Assembly: GCA_964631835.1 (NCBI GenBank)
Contig: CAZWAD010000001.1
Coordinates: forward strand, 310,001-374,000
Length of the DNA: 64,000 bases
Direction of reading: 5' to 3'
Source of the DNA: Bog-950 sp964631835
GTDB taxonomy: Bacteria > Bacteroidota > Bacteroidia > Chitinophagales > LD1
The position numbers were made by a program, and so were the translations under genes. Positions within the stretch are counted from its first letter, which is position 1. Each line of letters opens with the position of its first letter. The notes beneath the pieces were generated by a model, which had not been told where the DNA came from, made no database searches, and worked only from the letters and a program-made list of their open reading frames with translations. Below, one piece after another: positions 34,441-44,331 of the stretch.

Positions 34441-34642
34441 AAACCTAAAAAATCGTTGTTTTTGATGAAAAAGTGAGGGAAAGTGCTGGTTTTATAAAAA
34501 CCCATACGTTTCTCGGGGGTTGGGGGCGGTTGAGATGGTGGCTTGTTTTTCCATGAGATTTGGATCTGGCAGAAGTGAAAGTATGCAAAAGCTAAGAATT
34601 GACTTATTTTGGTTTCACAAATTCACATAGCCTTAGAATCTG

Positions 34643-35392
34643 ATGACAATGGAAGTTTTAATTGAAGTTGCAAGAGAAAAAGAACTATTGGGAGATTATA
34701 TCGGGGCAATTTCCACGTATTCATCTGCTATTGAACAAAGTCCTGATTCAGAACACCTTTATATTTTGCGAGGATGCGCAAAAAGAAATTCCAAGAATTT
34801 TATTGGAGCGATAGAGGACTTTTCTGTAGTAATTGATTTAATAAAATTAGCCCACTCAGAAGAAACTCTGAATAATATCACTACAGCATATTACTTACGT
34901 GCGGAAACTAAGGCTATGCTGGCAGACTTTGATGGTGCTATTATTGACATAACCCAATCTATTAAAATAGCGAATGGGTCAAGCCACGGTGAAACATGTT
35001 ACGCCTTAAGGGCAGATGTTAATTTTAAAATTGGGCTTTATAAAGCTGCTTTGGAAGACTATAGGAAAGAAATAGATAGTTATTACTCCGGCTTTTATCA
35101 ATATGAAGATGGCCTATTAGCTGATCTGTATTTTAAAATTGGTAATTCACATAGTGCTTTAAAAGAAATGGATGAGGCGCGCAAAGCGTATCACGAATCT
35201 CTGTTACTATACAATAGAGAATTTGAAAAAAATGGACCATACGCATTTGGTTTATACAAAAGGGGGTTAGTCAAGGAATCCTTAAAAGACAATGCGGGTG
35301 CATTGGGTGACTATGATAAAGCAATTCAATCTGATCCTAATTTTCTTGATGCATACAATAAAAGGTACAATTTATTGCACGTACATAGATAG
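34643..35392 (+). CDS. tetratricopeptide-repeat protein
   Basis: 249 aa, no signal peptide or membrane segment. About five TPR-like helix pairs: AREKELLGDYIGAISTYSSA, LRGCAKRNSKNFIGAIEDFS, LRAETKAMLADFDGAIIDIT, DVNFKIGLYKAALEDY and LKDNAGALGDYDKAIQSDP. Conserved small residues and the final aspartate-proline fit the TPR pattern. Probably a protein-binding scaffold; the partner is unknown. ATG at 34643 or 34649. It stands alone between the minisatellite and mfd. Confidence 0.8.
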   Translation: MTMEVLIEVAREKELLGDYIGAISTYSSAIEQSPDSEHLYILRGCAKRNSKNFIGAIEDFSVVIDLIKLAHSEETLNNITTAYYLRAETKAMLADFDGAIIDITQSIKIANGSSHGETCYALRADVNFKIGLYKAALEDYRKEIDSYYSGFYQYEDGLLADLYFKIGNSHSALKEMDEARKAYHESLLLYNREFEKNGPYAFGLYKRGLVKESLKDNAGALGDYDKAIQSDPNFLDAYNKRYNLLHVHR

Positions 35393-35404
35393 TTACATTA
35401 TAAA

Positions 35405-35514
35405 GGCATAACTTTTTTAGGAGTACATCTTACCCAATTGAAAATACGTATTTAGTCCTCTTATATTCGCCCCCTCAACCCCGCCCCTAACCGGTGCGGG
35501 GCATAACTTTTTTA
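35405..35514. repeat. 15-bp direct repeat pair
   Basis: GGCATAACTTTTTTA occurs at 35405-35419 and again at 35500-35514, identical over 15 bp, bracketing about 80 bp between the TPR gene and mfd. The second copy runs directly into the palindrome at 35516. Looks like remnants of a dispersed repeat. Confidence 0.6.
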
Positions 35515-35515
35515 C

Positions 35516-35548
35516 AGACCTCGCAGGTTTTAAAAACCTGCGAGGTCT
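35516..35548. repeat. near-perfect palindrome before mfd
   Basis: Arms of 16 bp (35516-35531 and 35533-35548, starting AGACCTCGCAGG and mirrored exactly) with one unpaired base. It ends 12 bp before the mfd ATG. The word is of the REP-like kind seen dispersed in Bacteroidota genomes. It could terminate upstream transcripts or form a stem in the mfd leader; there is no T tract on the plus strand. Confidence 0.7.
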
Positions 35549-35560
35549 TAATGCGCATGT

Positions 35561-38500
35561 ATGACATTAGAAGAAATAATAATTGCCTACTCTGAATCTC
35601 CTCAGGTAAAACAACTCATCTCACTATTGAATGGGAGTACACGAACGTTGGGGGTAGAGGGCCTCATCGGCTCACAAGATGCTTTCATTGCTGCCTCTGT
35701 TTTTAAGCAAACGGGTTTCAATCACCTTTTCATCCTGAGCGATAAAGAAGAAGCCGCTTACTTTCAAAACAACCTCAAGAACCTGCTCGGCAGCAAAGAC
35801 ATTTTCTTCTTTCCCGATTCGTTTAAGCGCCCGCAGGATTTTACAGAGCTCAACAACAACAACGTGCTGCTGCGCACCGAAACCGTCAACCGGTTAAACA
35901 ATCCTTCAACCAAAAAAGAAATGGTTGCCACTTACCCCGAAGCGCTCATGGAAAAGGTGGTAAAAGCCGAGGCGCTTACCGAGCAAACTCTCCGCCTGCA
36001 GGTTAGCGAAAAGCTCGACATTGATTTTATGATTGACCTGCTCGTTGATTTCGAATTCGAGCGCGTTGATTTTGTTTACGAGCCGGGGCAGTTCAGCCTT
36101 CGTGGCGATATTATTGATGTGTTTTCATTCGGCAATGAGTTTCCTTACCGCGTGGAGTTGTTCGGAAGCGAAATCGAAAGCATCCGCACCTTCGACCCGC
36201 TCACGCAGCTGAGCCAGAAGAAAATTGCGAGCGTAACGATTGTGCCAAACATTCAAACGCACTTCAGCAACGACCGAAAAACTTCCGTGTTCGATGTGCT
36301 GCCTGCTGATACCGTCATTTGGATTAAGGACGCGCAGACACTCACTGATGTATTTTCCGTTGCGCTGGAGAAAGCAAAAAAGATTCAACCCGAAATACGC
36401 AAGCATAAATTCGAACATCCTCATCATCCTTTTCTCGATGCCGATGCCGAAGAAGTTTTTGTTCCGCTTGACGAATTTCAAAAAGGGCTTTCGCGCTTCC
36501 GCATTGTTGAGTTTGGAAACAAATCGTTCTTGAAACCTGAAAACATAATTGCTTTCAATGCGCGACCTCAACCCTCCTTCAACAAAAACTTCGACTACCT
36601 CATCCGCAATCTTCACGAGAATACCGAAAGCGGTTACACCAATTTGATTTTCGCTGAAAACCCGAAACAGGTGGAGCGCTTCTACGCCATCTTCAATGAC
36701 TTGAAAGCTGATGTGAATTTTATTCCCGTTCACACCGGCATCCATCAAGGGTTCATTGACGATGAGTTAAAAATCTGTTTCTACACCGACCACCAGATTT
36801 TCAACCGCTATCACAAATTCAACCTGCGCCAGGGTTTCAATAAAGACAAAGCCCTGCTCATGAAAACCCTCCGCGAACTCAGGCCCGGTGATTATGTCAC
36901 ACACATTGACCACGGTGTGGGTGTGTTCAGCGGCTTGGAGAAAATTGAAGTGGGCGGACAAGTGCAGGAAGCGGTGCGCCTCATTTACGCGGGCAACGAT
37001 TTGCTGTATGTGGGCATTCAGTCGTTGCACAAAATTTCGAAGTATGTCGGCAAAGAAGGCGACAGCCCTCGGGTGAATAAGCTTGGCACCGACACCTGGG
37101 CAAACCTGAAGAAGCGCACGAAAAAGAAAATCAAGGAAATTGCTTTCGACCTCATTCAGCTTTATGCCAGGCGCAAAGCCGCGAAGGGTTTTCAGTTTTC
37201 ACCCGACAGCTATTTGCAAACCGAGCTGGAGGCGAGCTTCATGTATGAAGATACTCCCGATCAGGCAAAAGCCACCGAAGATGTAAAGCGCGACATGGAG
37301 CAGCCTCATCCGATGGACCGGTTAGTGTGTGGCGATGTGGGCTTCGGAAAAACCGAAGTTGCCATTCGTGCAGCCTTCAAAGCCGCTTGCGATGGAAAGC
37401 AGGTTGCCATACTAGCGCCAACCACAATCCTCGTGATGCAACACGCCAAAACTTTCAAAGAGCGCCTCGAGGGTTTTCCGGTGGAGATTGATTATATCAA
37501 TCGCTTCAAAAGCGCGAGGGAGAGAAAGGAAACGCTGAAAAAACTGGAAGAAGGAAAAATAAACATCATCATCGGCACCCACGGCCTGGTGGCAAAAAAT
37601 GTAAAGTTCAAAGACCTCGGGCTGATGATTGTGGACGAAGAACAAAAGTTCGGAGTGGGAGTAAAGGACACCCTGAAAACCCTGCGCGAGAATGTTCATT
37701 CGCTCACGCTCACCGCCACTCCCATTCCGCGAACGCTGCAGTTCAGCATGATGGGCGCGCGCGACCTCAGTATCATCAACACTCCCCCGCCTAACCGCCA
37801 GCCCATCACCACCGAAGTGCACACCTTCAGCCCCGACATTATTAAAGAAGCTATCGAGTACGAAGTGTACCGTGGCGGTCAGATTTTTTTCGTCCACAAC
37901 AAAGTGATGGACATAGGCAGCGTAAAAATGATGCTCGAAAAAATTGTTCCCGAAGTTTCTATTGGTGTAGCTCACGGGCAGATGGAAGGTCATCAGCTCG
38001 AAGAAGTCATCATGAAATTCATCAGCCGCCAGTACGATGTGCTGCTCTGCACCAACATTATCGAAAGCGGTATTGACATTCCGAATGCCAACACCATTAT
38101 CATCAACAACGCACATCAGTTCGGGCTTAGCGACCTGCACCAGTTGCGCGGGCGCGTGGGGCGCAGCAACAAACACGCCTTCTGTTATCTGTTTGCGCCA
38201 TCGGCACATTCGCTAACCAACGAAGCCAAGCAGCGTCTCAAAACCATCGAAGAATTTGCCGACCTCGGCAGCGGTTTCAACATCGCCATGCGCGACCTCG
38301 ACATCCGCGGTGCAGGTAACCTGCTCGGTGCCGAGCAAAGCGGCTTCATTGCCGAAATAGGCTACGATGTGTACCACAAAATTCTTGACGAAGCCATCCG
38401 CGAGCTTAAAGACAGCGACTTCAAAGAGCTTTACAAAGAAGAACTCGAGCGCACCAAAGATTTTGTGCGCGACTGCGCTATCGAAACCGACCTCGAAATG

Positions 38501-38923
38501 CACATCCCGTCCGATTACATCACCAACACTACCGAGCGCATGACCGTCTACCGCGACCTCAACGAAATAAAAGATGAAGATGGGCTGAAGAAATTTGAAG
38601 AAGAACTCCACGACCGCTTTGGCGAAGTGCCTCCACCTGTATTCGAACTCTTCGATGCCATGCGTCTCAAGTGGATTGCCACCGGTCTCGGCATGGAGCA
38701 GATTCTTCTTAAAGGCAAAACCCTCCGTTGCTATTTTGTCGCCAACAAAGAATCCGCTTTCTATTCTTCCTCCACCTTCGCCAAAATCCTGCAATACGTT
38801 CAGCAGCACAAGCAGGGTATTTATTTAAGAGAAACCGAAAAGTTTTTGGTGCTTACGTTTGAGGGAGTAAAGAGTATGAAAGAAGCGGAGGAAAAACTGG
38901 TGGAGATTCAAAAGACAATATGA
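35561..38923 (+). CDS. mfd: transcription-repair coupling factor
   Basis: 1120 aa, full length. N-terminal UvrB-like module (residues 1-330, with LGVEGLIGSQDAFIAA and YEPGQFSLRGDIIDVFSFG). CarD-like RNA-polymerase-binding domain around residues 440-500 (LRPGDYVTHIDHGVGVFSGL). RecG-like helicase with Walker A GDVGFGKTEVAIRAA, Walker B box DEEQKFGV, TATPIPRTLQ and QLRGRVGRSN. C-terminal TRCF domain (about 980-1090). It removes stalled RNA polymerase at lesions and recruits UvrA. Overlaps the next gene by 4 bp. Confidence 0.97.
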   Translation: MTLEEIIIAYSESPQVKQLISLLNGSTRTLGVEGLIGSQDAFIAASVFKQTGFNHLFILSDKEEAAYFQNNLKNLLGSKDIFFFPDSFKRPQDFTELNNNNVLLRTETVNRLNNPSTKKEMVATYPEALMEKVVKAEALTEQTLRLQVSEKLDIDFMIDLLVDFEFERVDFVYEPGQFSLRGDIIDVFSFGNEFPYRVELFGSEIESIRTFDPLTQLSQKKIASVTIVPNIQTHFSNDRKTSVFDVLPADTVIWIKDAQTLTDVFSVALEKAKKIQPEIRKHKFEHPHHPFLDADAEEVFVPLDEFQKGLSRFRIVEFGNKSFLKPENIIAFNARPQPSFNKNFDYLIRNLHENTESGYTNLIFAENPKQVERFYAIFNDLKADVNFIPVHTGIHQGFIDDELKICFYTDHQIFNRYHKFNLRQGFNKDKALLMKTLRELRPGDYVTHIDHGVGVFSGLEKIEVGGQVQEAVRLIYAGNDLLYVGIQSLHKISKYVGKEGDSPRVNKLGTDTWANLKKRTKKKIKEIAFDLIQLYARRKAAKGFQFSPDSYLQTELEASFMYEDTPDQAKATEDVKRDMEQPHPMDRLVCGDVGFGKTEVAIRAAFKAACDGKQVAILAPTTILVMQHAKTFKERLEGFPVEIDYINRFKSARERKETLKKLEEGKINIIIGTHGLVAKNVKFKDLGLMIVDEEQKFGVGVKDTLKTLRENVHSLTLTATPIPRTLQFSMMGARDLSIINTPPPNRQPITTEVHTFSPDIIKEAIEYEVYRGGQIFFVHNKVMDIGSVKMMLEKIVPEVSIGVAHGQMEGHQLEEVIMKFISRQYDVLLCTNIIESGIDIPNANTIIINNAHQFGLSDLHQLRGRVGRSNKHAFCYLFAPSAHSLTNEAKQRLKTIEEFADLGSGFNIAMRDLDIRGAGNLLGAEQSGFIAEIGYDVYHKILDEAIRELKDSDFKELYKEELERTKDFVRDCAIETDLEMHIPSDYITNTTERMTVYRDLNEIKDEDGLKKFEEELHDRFGEVPPPVFELFDAMRLKWIATGLGMEQILLKGKTLRCYFVANKESAFYSSSTFAKILQYVQQHKQGIYLRETEKFLVLTFEGVKSMKEAEEKLVEIQKTI

Positions 38924-39471
38924 AACCCCATTACTCGATTGCTATTTGCCCTCCGTATGAAACGGTTTCATTTGTACGAGGTATTAAAAAGGAACTGGAA
39001 AAAGAAATAGGAAGATATCCGAGCCGCAACTCCGAAGGGCACATCACTTTCAATGTTTTTGAGGCAGATGAAAATGAATTAAAAGAGTGGGAAGAGCATG
39101 TTACGCAATTCTGTAAAAAAATCATCCCATTTGAAATCCGTTTAGCTTCACTTTGCTCATACAAAAACGGAGCGTTCTATTTCTCGCCCGACAAGCCATC
39201 GAAGAAACATCTCATTCAGGTAATGAAAGAGTTCAACAAAATACCTTTGGTTGTCCCTGGCGATAATGACCCCGACCCCCACATGTCTATCGCCAGGCAG
39301 CTTTCAGATGACCAATTGAAAAAAGCATTTGAGCTATTCCGCCACCGGATGTTTGATATTAAGTTCAACTGCCATGACCTTGCTATCCGCAAGTTCAATC
39401 CCAAAGTCGGGCAGTATGAAATTTACAAACGGGTTGAGTTAACGGGTAAGCCAAATCCGATACTGCAATAA
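38920..39471 (+). CDS. 2'-5' RNA ligase-like phosphoesterase (2H superfamily)
   Basis: 183 aa. The two HxT/S catalytic motifs of the 2H phosphoesterase fold are visible: GHITFNVF (about residues 41-48) and DPHMSIARQ (about 122-130). Such proteins ligate or cleave 2'-5' RNA bonds or cyclic phosphates; here the true substrate is unknown. ATG overlaps the mfd stop in an ATGA, so translation is coupled to the repair factor, which is an unusual pairing worth noting. Soluble and cytoplasmic. Confidence 0.82.
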   Translation: MKPHYSIAICPPYETVSFVRGIKKELEKEIGRYPSRNSEGHITFNVFEADENELKEWEEHVTQFCKKIIPFEIRLASLCSYKNGAFYFSPDKPSKKHLIQVMKEFNKIPLVVPGDNDPDPHMSIARQLSDDQLKKAFELFRHRMFDIKFNCHDLAIRKFNPKVGQYEIYKRVELTGKPNPILQ

Positions 39472-39585
39472 ATTATTCCCGGTTTAATGGTACTTCATTT
39501 CTGAACCATGCAACCCCGCAACCCGAAAGCTTTTCTTTAATTGGAAGAGCCGTTTTTTATAATTCTTTTTCATTCTTATAATCGC

Positions 39586-39610
39586 AGCCGGAGTTTCCGG
39601 TATTCCGGCT
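39586..39610. repeat. hairpin upstream of the TonB receptor
   Basis: AGCCGGA (39586-39592) pairs with TCCGGCT (39604-39610) around an 11-nt loop, 27 bp before the receptor ATG. Could be a leader stem or a weak terminator; otherwise the 166-bp spacer shows nothing. Confidence 0.4.
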
Positions 39611-39637
39611 TATATTTATCGAATGTTTTAAAACGAA

Positions 39638-42637
39638 ATGAAGAAAAAACTTCTTTCCCTTTTCACACTGCTGCCTTTTTTCTTAACGGCATTTTCACAG
39701 GAGATTTCTGGTATTCTGCTCGATAAGCAAACCGGTGAGCCGCTCATTGGCGCAACCATTTCCGTTAAAGGAACCACCACCGGAACCGCTGCCGACATTG
39801 ACGGCAAATTCAGCCTCAAAGTTTCCGAAAACCCTCCCTTTACACTTTTGTTTTCTTACATCGGCTACACTCCTCTGGAAATACCCGTAAAAACCGAAGC
39901 CGACTTAAAGCGCTCGTTTAACATACGCTTATCTGTCTCCGAAAAAATCCTCACCGATGTGGAAATAGTGGACTTCCGCATTACTCAAAAACAGAAGGAA
40001 TCGCCCTTAACCGTAGAAAGCATGGGCTTGCAAGCCATCAAACAAACCGCGTCTGCTACTTTTTATGAAGGGTTGAGTACGCTTAAAGGCGTTGACATGA
40101 CAGCCGCTTCCCTCGGCTTCGTCATTATCAATACCCGGGGGTTCAATTCCACCTCCCCGGTGCGCTCGTTGCAATTACTTGACGGAGCCGATAATCAGGC
40201 CCCCGGCTTAAACTTCAGCGTAGGTAACTTTGCTGGCGCCACCGAAATTGACATTCAAAAGGTGGACTTAATTGTTGGCGCTTCATCCCCGCTTTTCGGC
40301 CCCAATGCGTTCAACGGAGTCATCAATATGCAAACCAAAAACCCCTTTTACTATCCCGGGCTTACCATCTTTGTAAAAGGCGGTGAGCGCGGTTTGTTCG
40401 AAGGCGCTTTTCGCTTTGCCAAATCATTCAGAAACAAACACGGGCAGGACAAGTTCGCCTTCAAGGTAAATTTCAGCTACCTGCGCGCCAACGATTGGGT
40501 GGCTGATAACCTTTCGCCATCAACCAACTCATGGCGGCCCGCTTCAAACCCGGGTGGCTACGATGCGGTGAACCGGTATGGCGATGAACTTCTTTCGAGC
40601 GACAGAAATAATTACGACAATACGTATTTCAATTACTGGGCGCCCGGCTTAAAACAGTTTTTCCGAACCGGTTATGAAGAAAAGAATGTAGTCAATTACG
40701 ATTTCCGGAACATTAAAGCAAACGCGGCAGTCCACTATAAAATTACCGATAAAATAGAGTTGAAAGGCGGATATAACTATGGCGCAGGTACTACCGTTTA
40801 CCAGGGCGACAACCGGTACAGCTTAAAAGGCTTTAACTTTCAGCAGGCTAAAATCGAACTTTCGCAACCCGACAAATTTTTCATCCGCGCATATACCACC
40901 ATGGAAAATTCGGGAAACTCGTACGATGCCGTTTTTACCTCGCTCAAGCTTCAGGAGCATGGTAAGGAAGACGATAAATGGCGTCAGGATTATTCCACTT
41001 TCTGGCAAAGCGGCTCTTTTGGAATTCCCTCACCGGCATCGCGAGTAAGAGCGCTTCCCGGCTATCCTTACACTTCCAACGTAAACTTCTGGTATGCCAA
41101 TTACGATTCACTGAATGCTGTAGCAAATGCTGTGTTGGAAAAATACCATGACTCATTAGTGCTGTGGCACAGCATGGCCCGCGCCTATGCCGATACTTTT
41201 GTGTTGTTTGGCGGAAGAAGGCGCCTGGAACCCGGAACACCGGCTTACGACTCCGTGCTGAACGACATTATAACCCGTACGGTTTTTGAAGAAGGAGGAA
41301 CATTATTTTACGACCGCTCGAAATTGTTTCATACACAAGGAGAATACCGTATAGAACCCAAGCTGAAAAACTCTCAAACACCGCTGTTTGACCTTACGGT
41401 AGGAGCAAGTTTCCGCATGTATTTTCCCGAATCGCGAGGTACCATTTTCAGCGATACTATTATTAATTACAGAATTCAGAGTACGCTTGACGGAGCTATT
41501 CGCAACGTAACTCCCAACGAGTACAGAAATAATAACATGGAGGACGATTCTACAATTAACGTTCTGGAAGTAACAAGAAGAAAAATACGCAACTGGGAGG
41601 CCGGCATGTATCTGAGTTTGTCCAGGCGTTTTGACCTTGGTTCCGAAAAGAAACATGCATTTATCATTACAGCCACTTGTCGGGTTGACAAAAACCAGAA
41701 CTTCCCTTTTATTGCTACACCTGCAGCTTCGCTGGTTTATTCGTATAATAACAACCATACTGTTCGGGTATCTTTTTCGTCTGCTATCAGAAATCCAACC
41801 CTTCAGGACCAGTATCTGTATTACAACGTAGGAAGAGCGTTGCTGGTAGGTAACCTGCATGGCTTCGATTCGTTAGCTACCATACCGTCACTTCGAAACT
41901 TTCTGGCAAGTCCTACTTTTGACCGGTCGCTGTTGCAGTTTGTGGATGTTCCGAAAGTGCGCCCGGAAAAAGTTCAAAGCCTTGAAGTGGGCTATAAAGG
42001 TATAATTGCAAAAAAGCTGTTTGTTGATGGCAGCGCGTATGTCAATTTTTATCGTTACTTCCTCGGTTATCAAATCGGTGCCACCCTTACCGAAATTGGC
42101 GGCTTCCTGTTGCCCAAGCAGGTGTATCGGGTTGCCGCCAATTCGCCCGACCGGGTGATGACTTACGGGGTTTCTGCAGGGTTTAATTACTATTTTATCC
42201 GCAACTTTTCCTTAAACGGAAATTACAGTTGGAATAAAATCAACCTTCTCGGTTCGGTAGATTCTATTATTCCTGCCTACAACACACCGGAACACAAATT
42301 CAATATAGGCATAAGTGGCAGCGATATAAAAATCAAGAACGCAAAAGGCTTTGGCTTTAACATAACATACAAATGGATTCAGGGCTTCAGGTTTGAAGGC
42401 TCTCCTCAGTTTACCGGTTCTATTCCTACTTATTCTTTATTAGATGCCCAGGTTAGTTGGAACGCAAGGAAGATATATACCACATTTAAACTGGGCGGTT
42501 CAAACCTGCTTTCAAAACACAATTACCAGGCATATGGTGGTCCCGGAATCGGACGGATGATTTATTTTTCCGCGTTGATTGAGTTAGACCAGGAGACGTT
42601 GAAGAATTGGTATGAGAAAATTAAAACAAAATGGTAG
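39638..42637 (+). CDS. SusC-like TonB-dependent outer-membrane receptor
   Basis: 999 aa. Signal peptide MKKKLLSLFTLLPFFLTAFS, then a carboxypeptidase-regulatory-like domain (GILLDKQTGEPLIGATISV, GTAADIDGKFSLKV, about residues 24-110) typical of SusC-type receptors, a plug domain (LSTLKGVDMTA, SPLFGPNAFNGVINMQTKNPF) and a long beta barrel with the C-terminal strand ending IELDQETLKNWYEKIKTKW. Imports a large ligand across the outer membrane using TonB energy. No SusD gene follows, so the substrate may be iron- or vitamin-like, or a partnerless SusC; the two secreted esterase-like proteins next to it may help. Confidence 0.92.
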   Translation: MKKKLLSLFTLLPFFLTAFSQEISGILLDKQTGEPLIGATISVKGTTTGTAADIDGKFSLKVSENPPFTLLFSYIGYTPLEIPVKTEADLKRSFNIRLSVSEKILTDVEIVDFRITQKQKESPLTVESMGLQAIKQTASATFYEGLSTLKGVDMTAASLGFVIINTRGFNSTSPVRSLQLLDGADNQAPGLNFSVGNFAGATEIDIQKVDLIVGASSPLFGPNAFNGVINMQTKNPFYYPGLTIFVKGGERGLFEGAFRFAKSFRNKHGQDKFAFKVNFSYLRANDWVADNLSPSTNSWRPASNPGGYDAVNRYGDELLSSDRNNYDNTYFNYWAPGLKQFFRTGYEEKNVVNYDFRNIKANAAVHYKITDKIELKGGYNYGAGTTVYQGDNRYSLKGFNFQQAKIELSQPDKFFIRAYTTMENSGNSYDAVFTSLKLQEHGKEDDKWRQDYSTFWQSGSFGIPSPASRVRALPGYPYTSNVNFWYANYDSLNAVANAVLEKYHDSLVLWHSMARAYADTFVLFGGRRRLEPGTPAYDSVLNDIITRTVFEEGGTLFYDRSKLFHTQGEYRIEPKLKNSQTPLFDLTVGASFRMYFPESRGTIFSDTIINYRIQSTLDGAIRNVTPNEYRNNNMEDDSTINVLEVTRRKIRNWEAGMYLSLSRRFDLGSEKKHAFIITATCRVDKNQNFPFIATPAASLVYSYNNNHTVRVSFSSAIRNPTLQDQYLYYNVGRALLVGNLHGFDSLATIPSLRNFLASPTFDRSLLQFVDVPKVRPEKVQSLEVGYKGIIAKKLFVDGSAYVNFYRYFLGYQIGATLTEIGGFLLPKQVYRVAANSPDRVMTYGVSAGFNYYFIRNFSLNGNYSWNKINLLGSVDSIIPAYNTPEHKFNIGISGSDIKIKNAKGFGFNITYKWIQGFRFEGSPQFTGSIPTYSLLDAQVSWNARKIYTTFKLGGSNLLSKHNYQAYGGPGIGRMIYFSALIELDQETLKNWYEKIKTKW

Positions 42638-42710
42638 TCAAAAAATTTCCTGTTTGTTATAATAAATTTTTAATTTGCCAACTCATTCACTAATAATAAA
42701 ACAAAACAAC

Positions 42711-44186
42711 ATGAAAAAACTTTTACCAGTAATCGTTCTTATTACTGCTCTCACTTGCGGATTCAACTCGCAGGCGCAGGTGCAAGTGCGGTATCTTGAT
42801 GAAGTGTTTACCAATGTGCAGGTGGACACTACGATTATGTATGCACAGAACATTTTGTATGGCGATACATCAAACGGAGGTCTTGGAACTCCACGTCCCT
42901 TGTTTATGGATGTATACCGTCCGGCAGGTGATACCGCAACCAACCGTCCGGTGGTATTGCTTTCTCACAACGGTTCATTCCTTCCCGAAGCACTTACCCA
43001 GCAATTGCTTGGCTTTTGCTTCAAAAACAGGAAAGACTCATCGATTGTTGAACTTTGCCACCGCTTTGCCAGAAGAGGATACGTGGCTGTTTCATTCAGC
43101 TATCGCTTAGGATGGAACCCCATTTCGCCCGACCAGGAAACAAGAACGAAGACGATTATCCAGGCGGTTTACCGGGGCATGCAGGATGCAAAATCTCTTG
43201 TCAGATATTTGAAAAACGATTTTGCGAATAACAGCAATCAGTGGGGCATTGACACCGGTAAAATTGTGATAGGCGGCACCAACTCGGGAGCCTATGTTGC
43301 TTTGGCAGCAAGTAACCTTAATGATACATCTGAACTTTCAGGACCCAAGTTTGTTGGCTCACAGGGTCAGTTTATAAAGCAAGATACCTTAGGCGACTTT
43401 GACGGCTTTAATGGTGTATTGGCTTATGATAATTACCCTGGCATCTCTTCAGCTTTTCAATGCGCGTTAGCGCTTGGGGGAGCTGTAGGCGATACATCAT
43501 GGGTTCAGGCAGGAGAAACTCCAGTGATTGCTTTCCATGGTACCAATGAAACCTTAACTCCTTACAACACAGCTATAGTTGTTACCTCTACCGGACAGCC
43601 GGTAATTGAAGTAAGCGGTTCCGGTGATTTTATGCCCATGGTTGAAGCGCTTGGCAATAATACCTCCCTTGTTCCGAATAACTTTACCCAGGGTCCGCCA
43701 AATAAGAATGGTCAGGGCGTACAAACTGCTCCCGTTGAAGGGCTATATCCTTTCTACGGAGTTTCGTTTGAGCCATGGAACTGGTATTCATGCACAATGC
43801 CGATTAACCCAAGTGCTACAAAAACAAGAGCCATGGCATACATTGACACTATCATGGGTTATGCAACTCCGCGCCTTTACAAATTGCTTATTGATAATTC
43901 ATATACAGGTCCATCGGGCATCAGCGAAGTTGGCGCAGCCATTGGTTTGAATTTGTATCCAAACCCGGCAGTTTCTGAACTGAACATTTCCATTAGCGAT
44001 ATACAAAGCCCTATCTCAAATATTCGTATTTCGGATGTTACCGGCAAACTGGTTAAAGAAATACGTGAGGTGAATTCTTTTAACTCAAAAATAGATGTTA
44101 GTGGAATGAACACCGGTGTTTACTTAGTAACTCTTAAACTGAACAACGGTGCGGTGGCAGCACAAAGGGTAGCTATAGGAAAATAA
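42711..44186 (+). CDS. secreted alpha/beta-hydrolase (esterase-like) with type IX sorting domain
   Basis: 491 aa from ATG 42711, chosen because MKKLLPVIVLITALTCGFNS is a signal peptide; upstream in-frame codons lack one. The catalytic domain resembles carboxylesterase/polyhydroxybutyrate-depolymerase-like hydrolases: RPVVLLSHNGSF, QDAKSLVRYLKNDF and the nucleophile elbow GGTNSGAYVAL. C-terminal type A sorting domain from about residue 405 (GLNLYPNPAVSELNI ... GMNTGVYLVTLKLNNG). The type IX system would export and anchor it at the cell surface. It lies 73 bp after the TonB receptor. Substrate unknown. Confidence 0.87.
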   Translation: MKKLLPVIVLITALTCGFNSQAQVQVRYLDEVFTNVQVDTTIMYAQNILYGDTSNGGLGTPRPLFMDVYRPAGDTATNRPVVLLSHNGSFLPEALTQQLLGFCFKNRKDSSIVELCHRFARRGYVAVSFSYRLGWNPISPDQETRTKTIIQAVYRGMQDAKSLVRYLKNDFANNSNQWGIDTGKIVIGGTNSGAYVALAASNLNDTSELSGPKFVGSQGQFIKQDTLGDFDGFNGVLAYDNYPGISSAFQCALALGGAVGDTSWVQAGETPVIAFHGTNETLTPYNTAIVVTSTGQPVIEVSGSGDFMPMVEALGNNTSLVPNNFTQGPPNKNGQGVQTAPVEGLYPFYGVSFEPWNWYSCTMPINPSATKTRAMAYIDTIMGYATPRLYKLLIDNSYTGPSGISEVGAAIGLNLYPNPAVSELNISISDIQSPISNIRISDVTGKLVKEIREVNSFNSKIDVSGMNTGVYLVTLKLNNGAVAAQRVAIGK

Positions 44187-44208
44187 ATTTCAATTGTACC
44201 TCCACGTA

Positions 44209-44246
44209 AAACATCCTGCAATTTTCTGCGGGATGTTTTCGTTTTT
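44209..44246 (+). terminator. Rho-independent terminator after the esterase-like gene
   Basis: ACATCC-t-GCA (44211-44220) pairs with TGC-g-GGATGT (44227-44236) around a 6-nt loop, followed by TTTTCGTTTTT. It is 25 bp past the stop at 44186. Confidence 0.75.
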
Positions 44247-44298
44247 AACGGTATGATGTACTTCAACCCCTAATATTTCCTCCCTGTTTTGAAATAGT

Positions 44299-44306
44299 TA
44301 TGTTTG
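44299..44306 (+). promoter_or_regulatory. Bacteroidota-type -7 box before the SGNH hydrolase gene
   Basis: TATGTTTG matches TAnnTTTG, 25 nt upstream of the ATG at 44332. About 19 nt further upstream is TTTC (44276-44279), one base off the TTTG expected at -33. It comes directly after a terminator, so a new transcript start here is sensible. Confidence 0.5.
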
Positions 44307-44331
44307 CCTAAACAATCAAATCGAAAGTATT

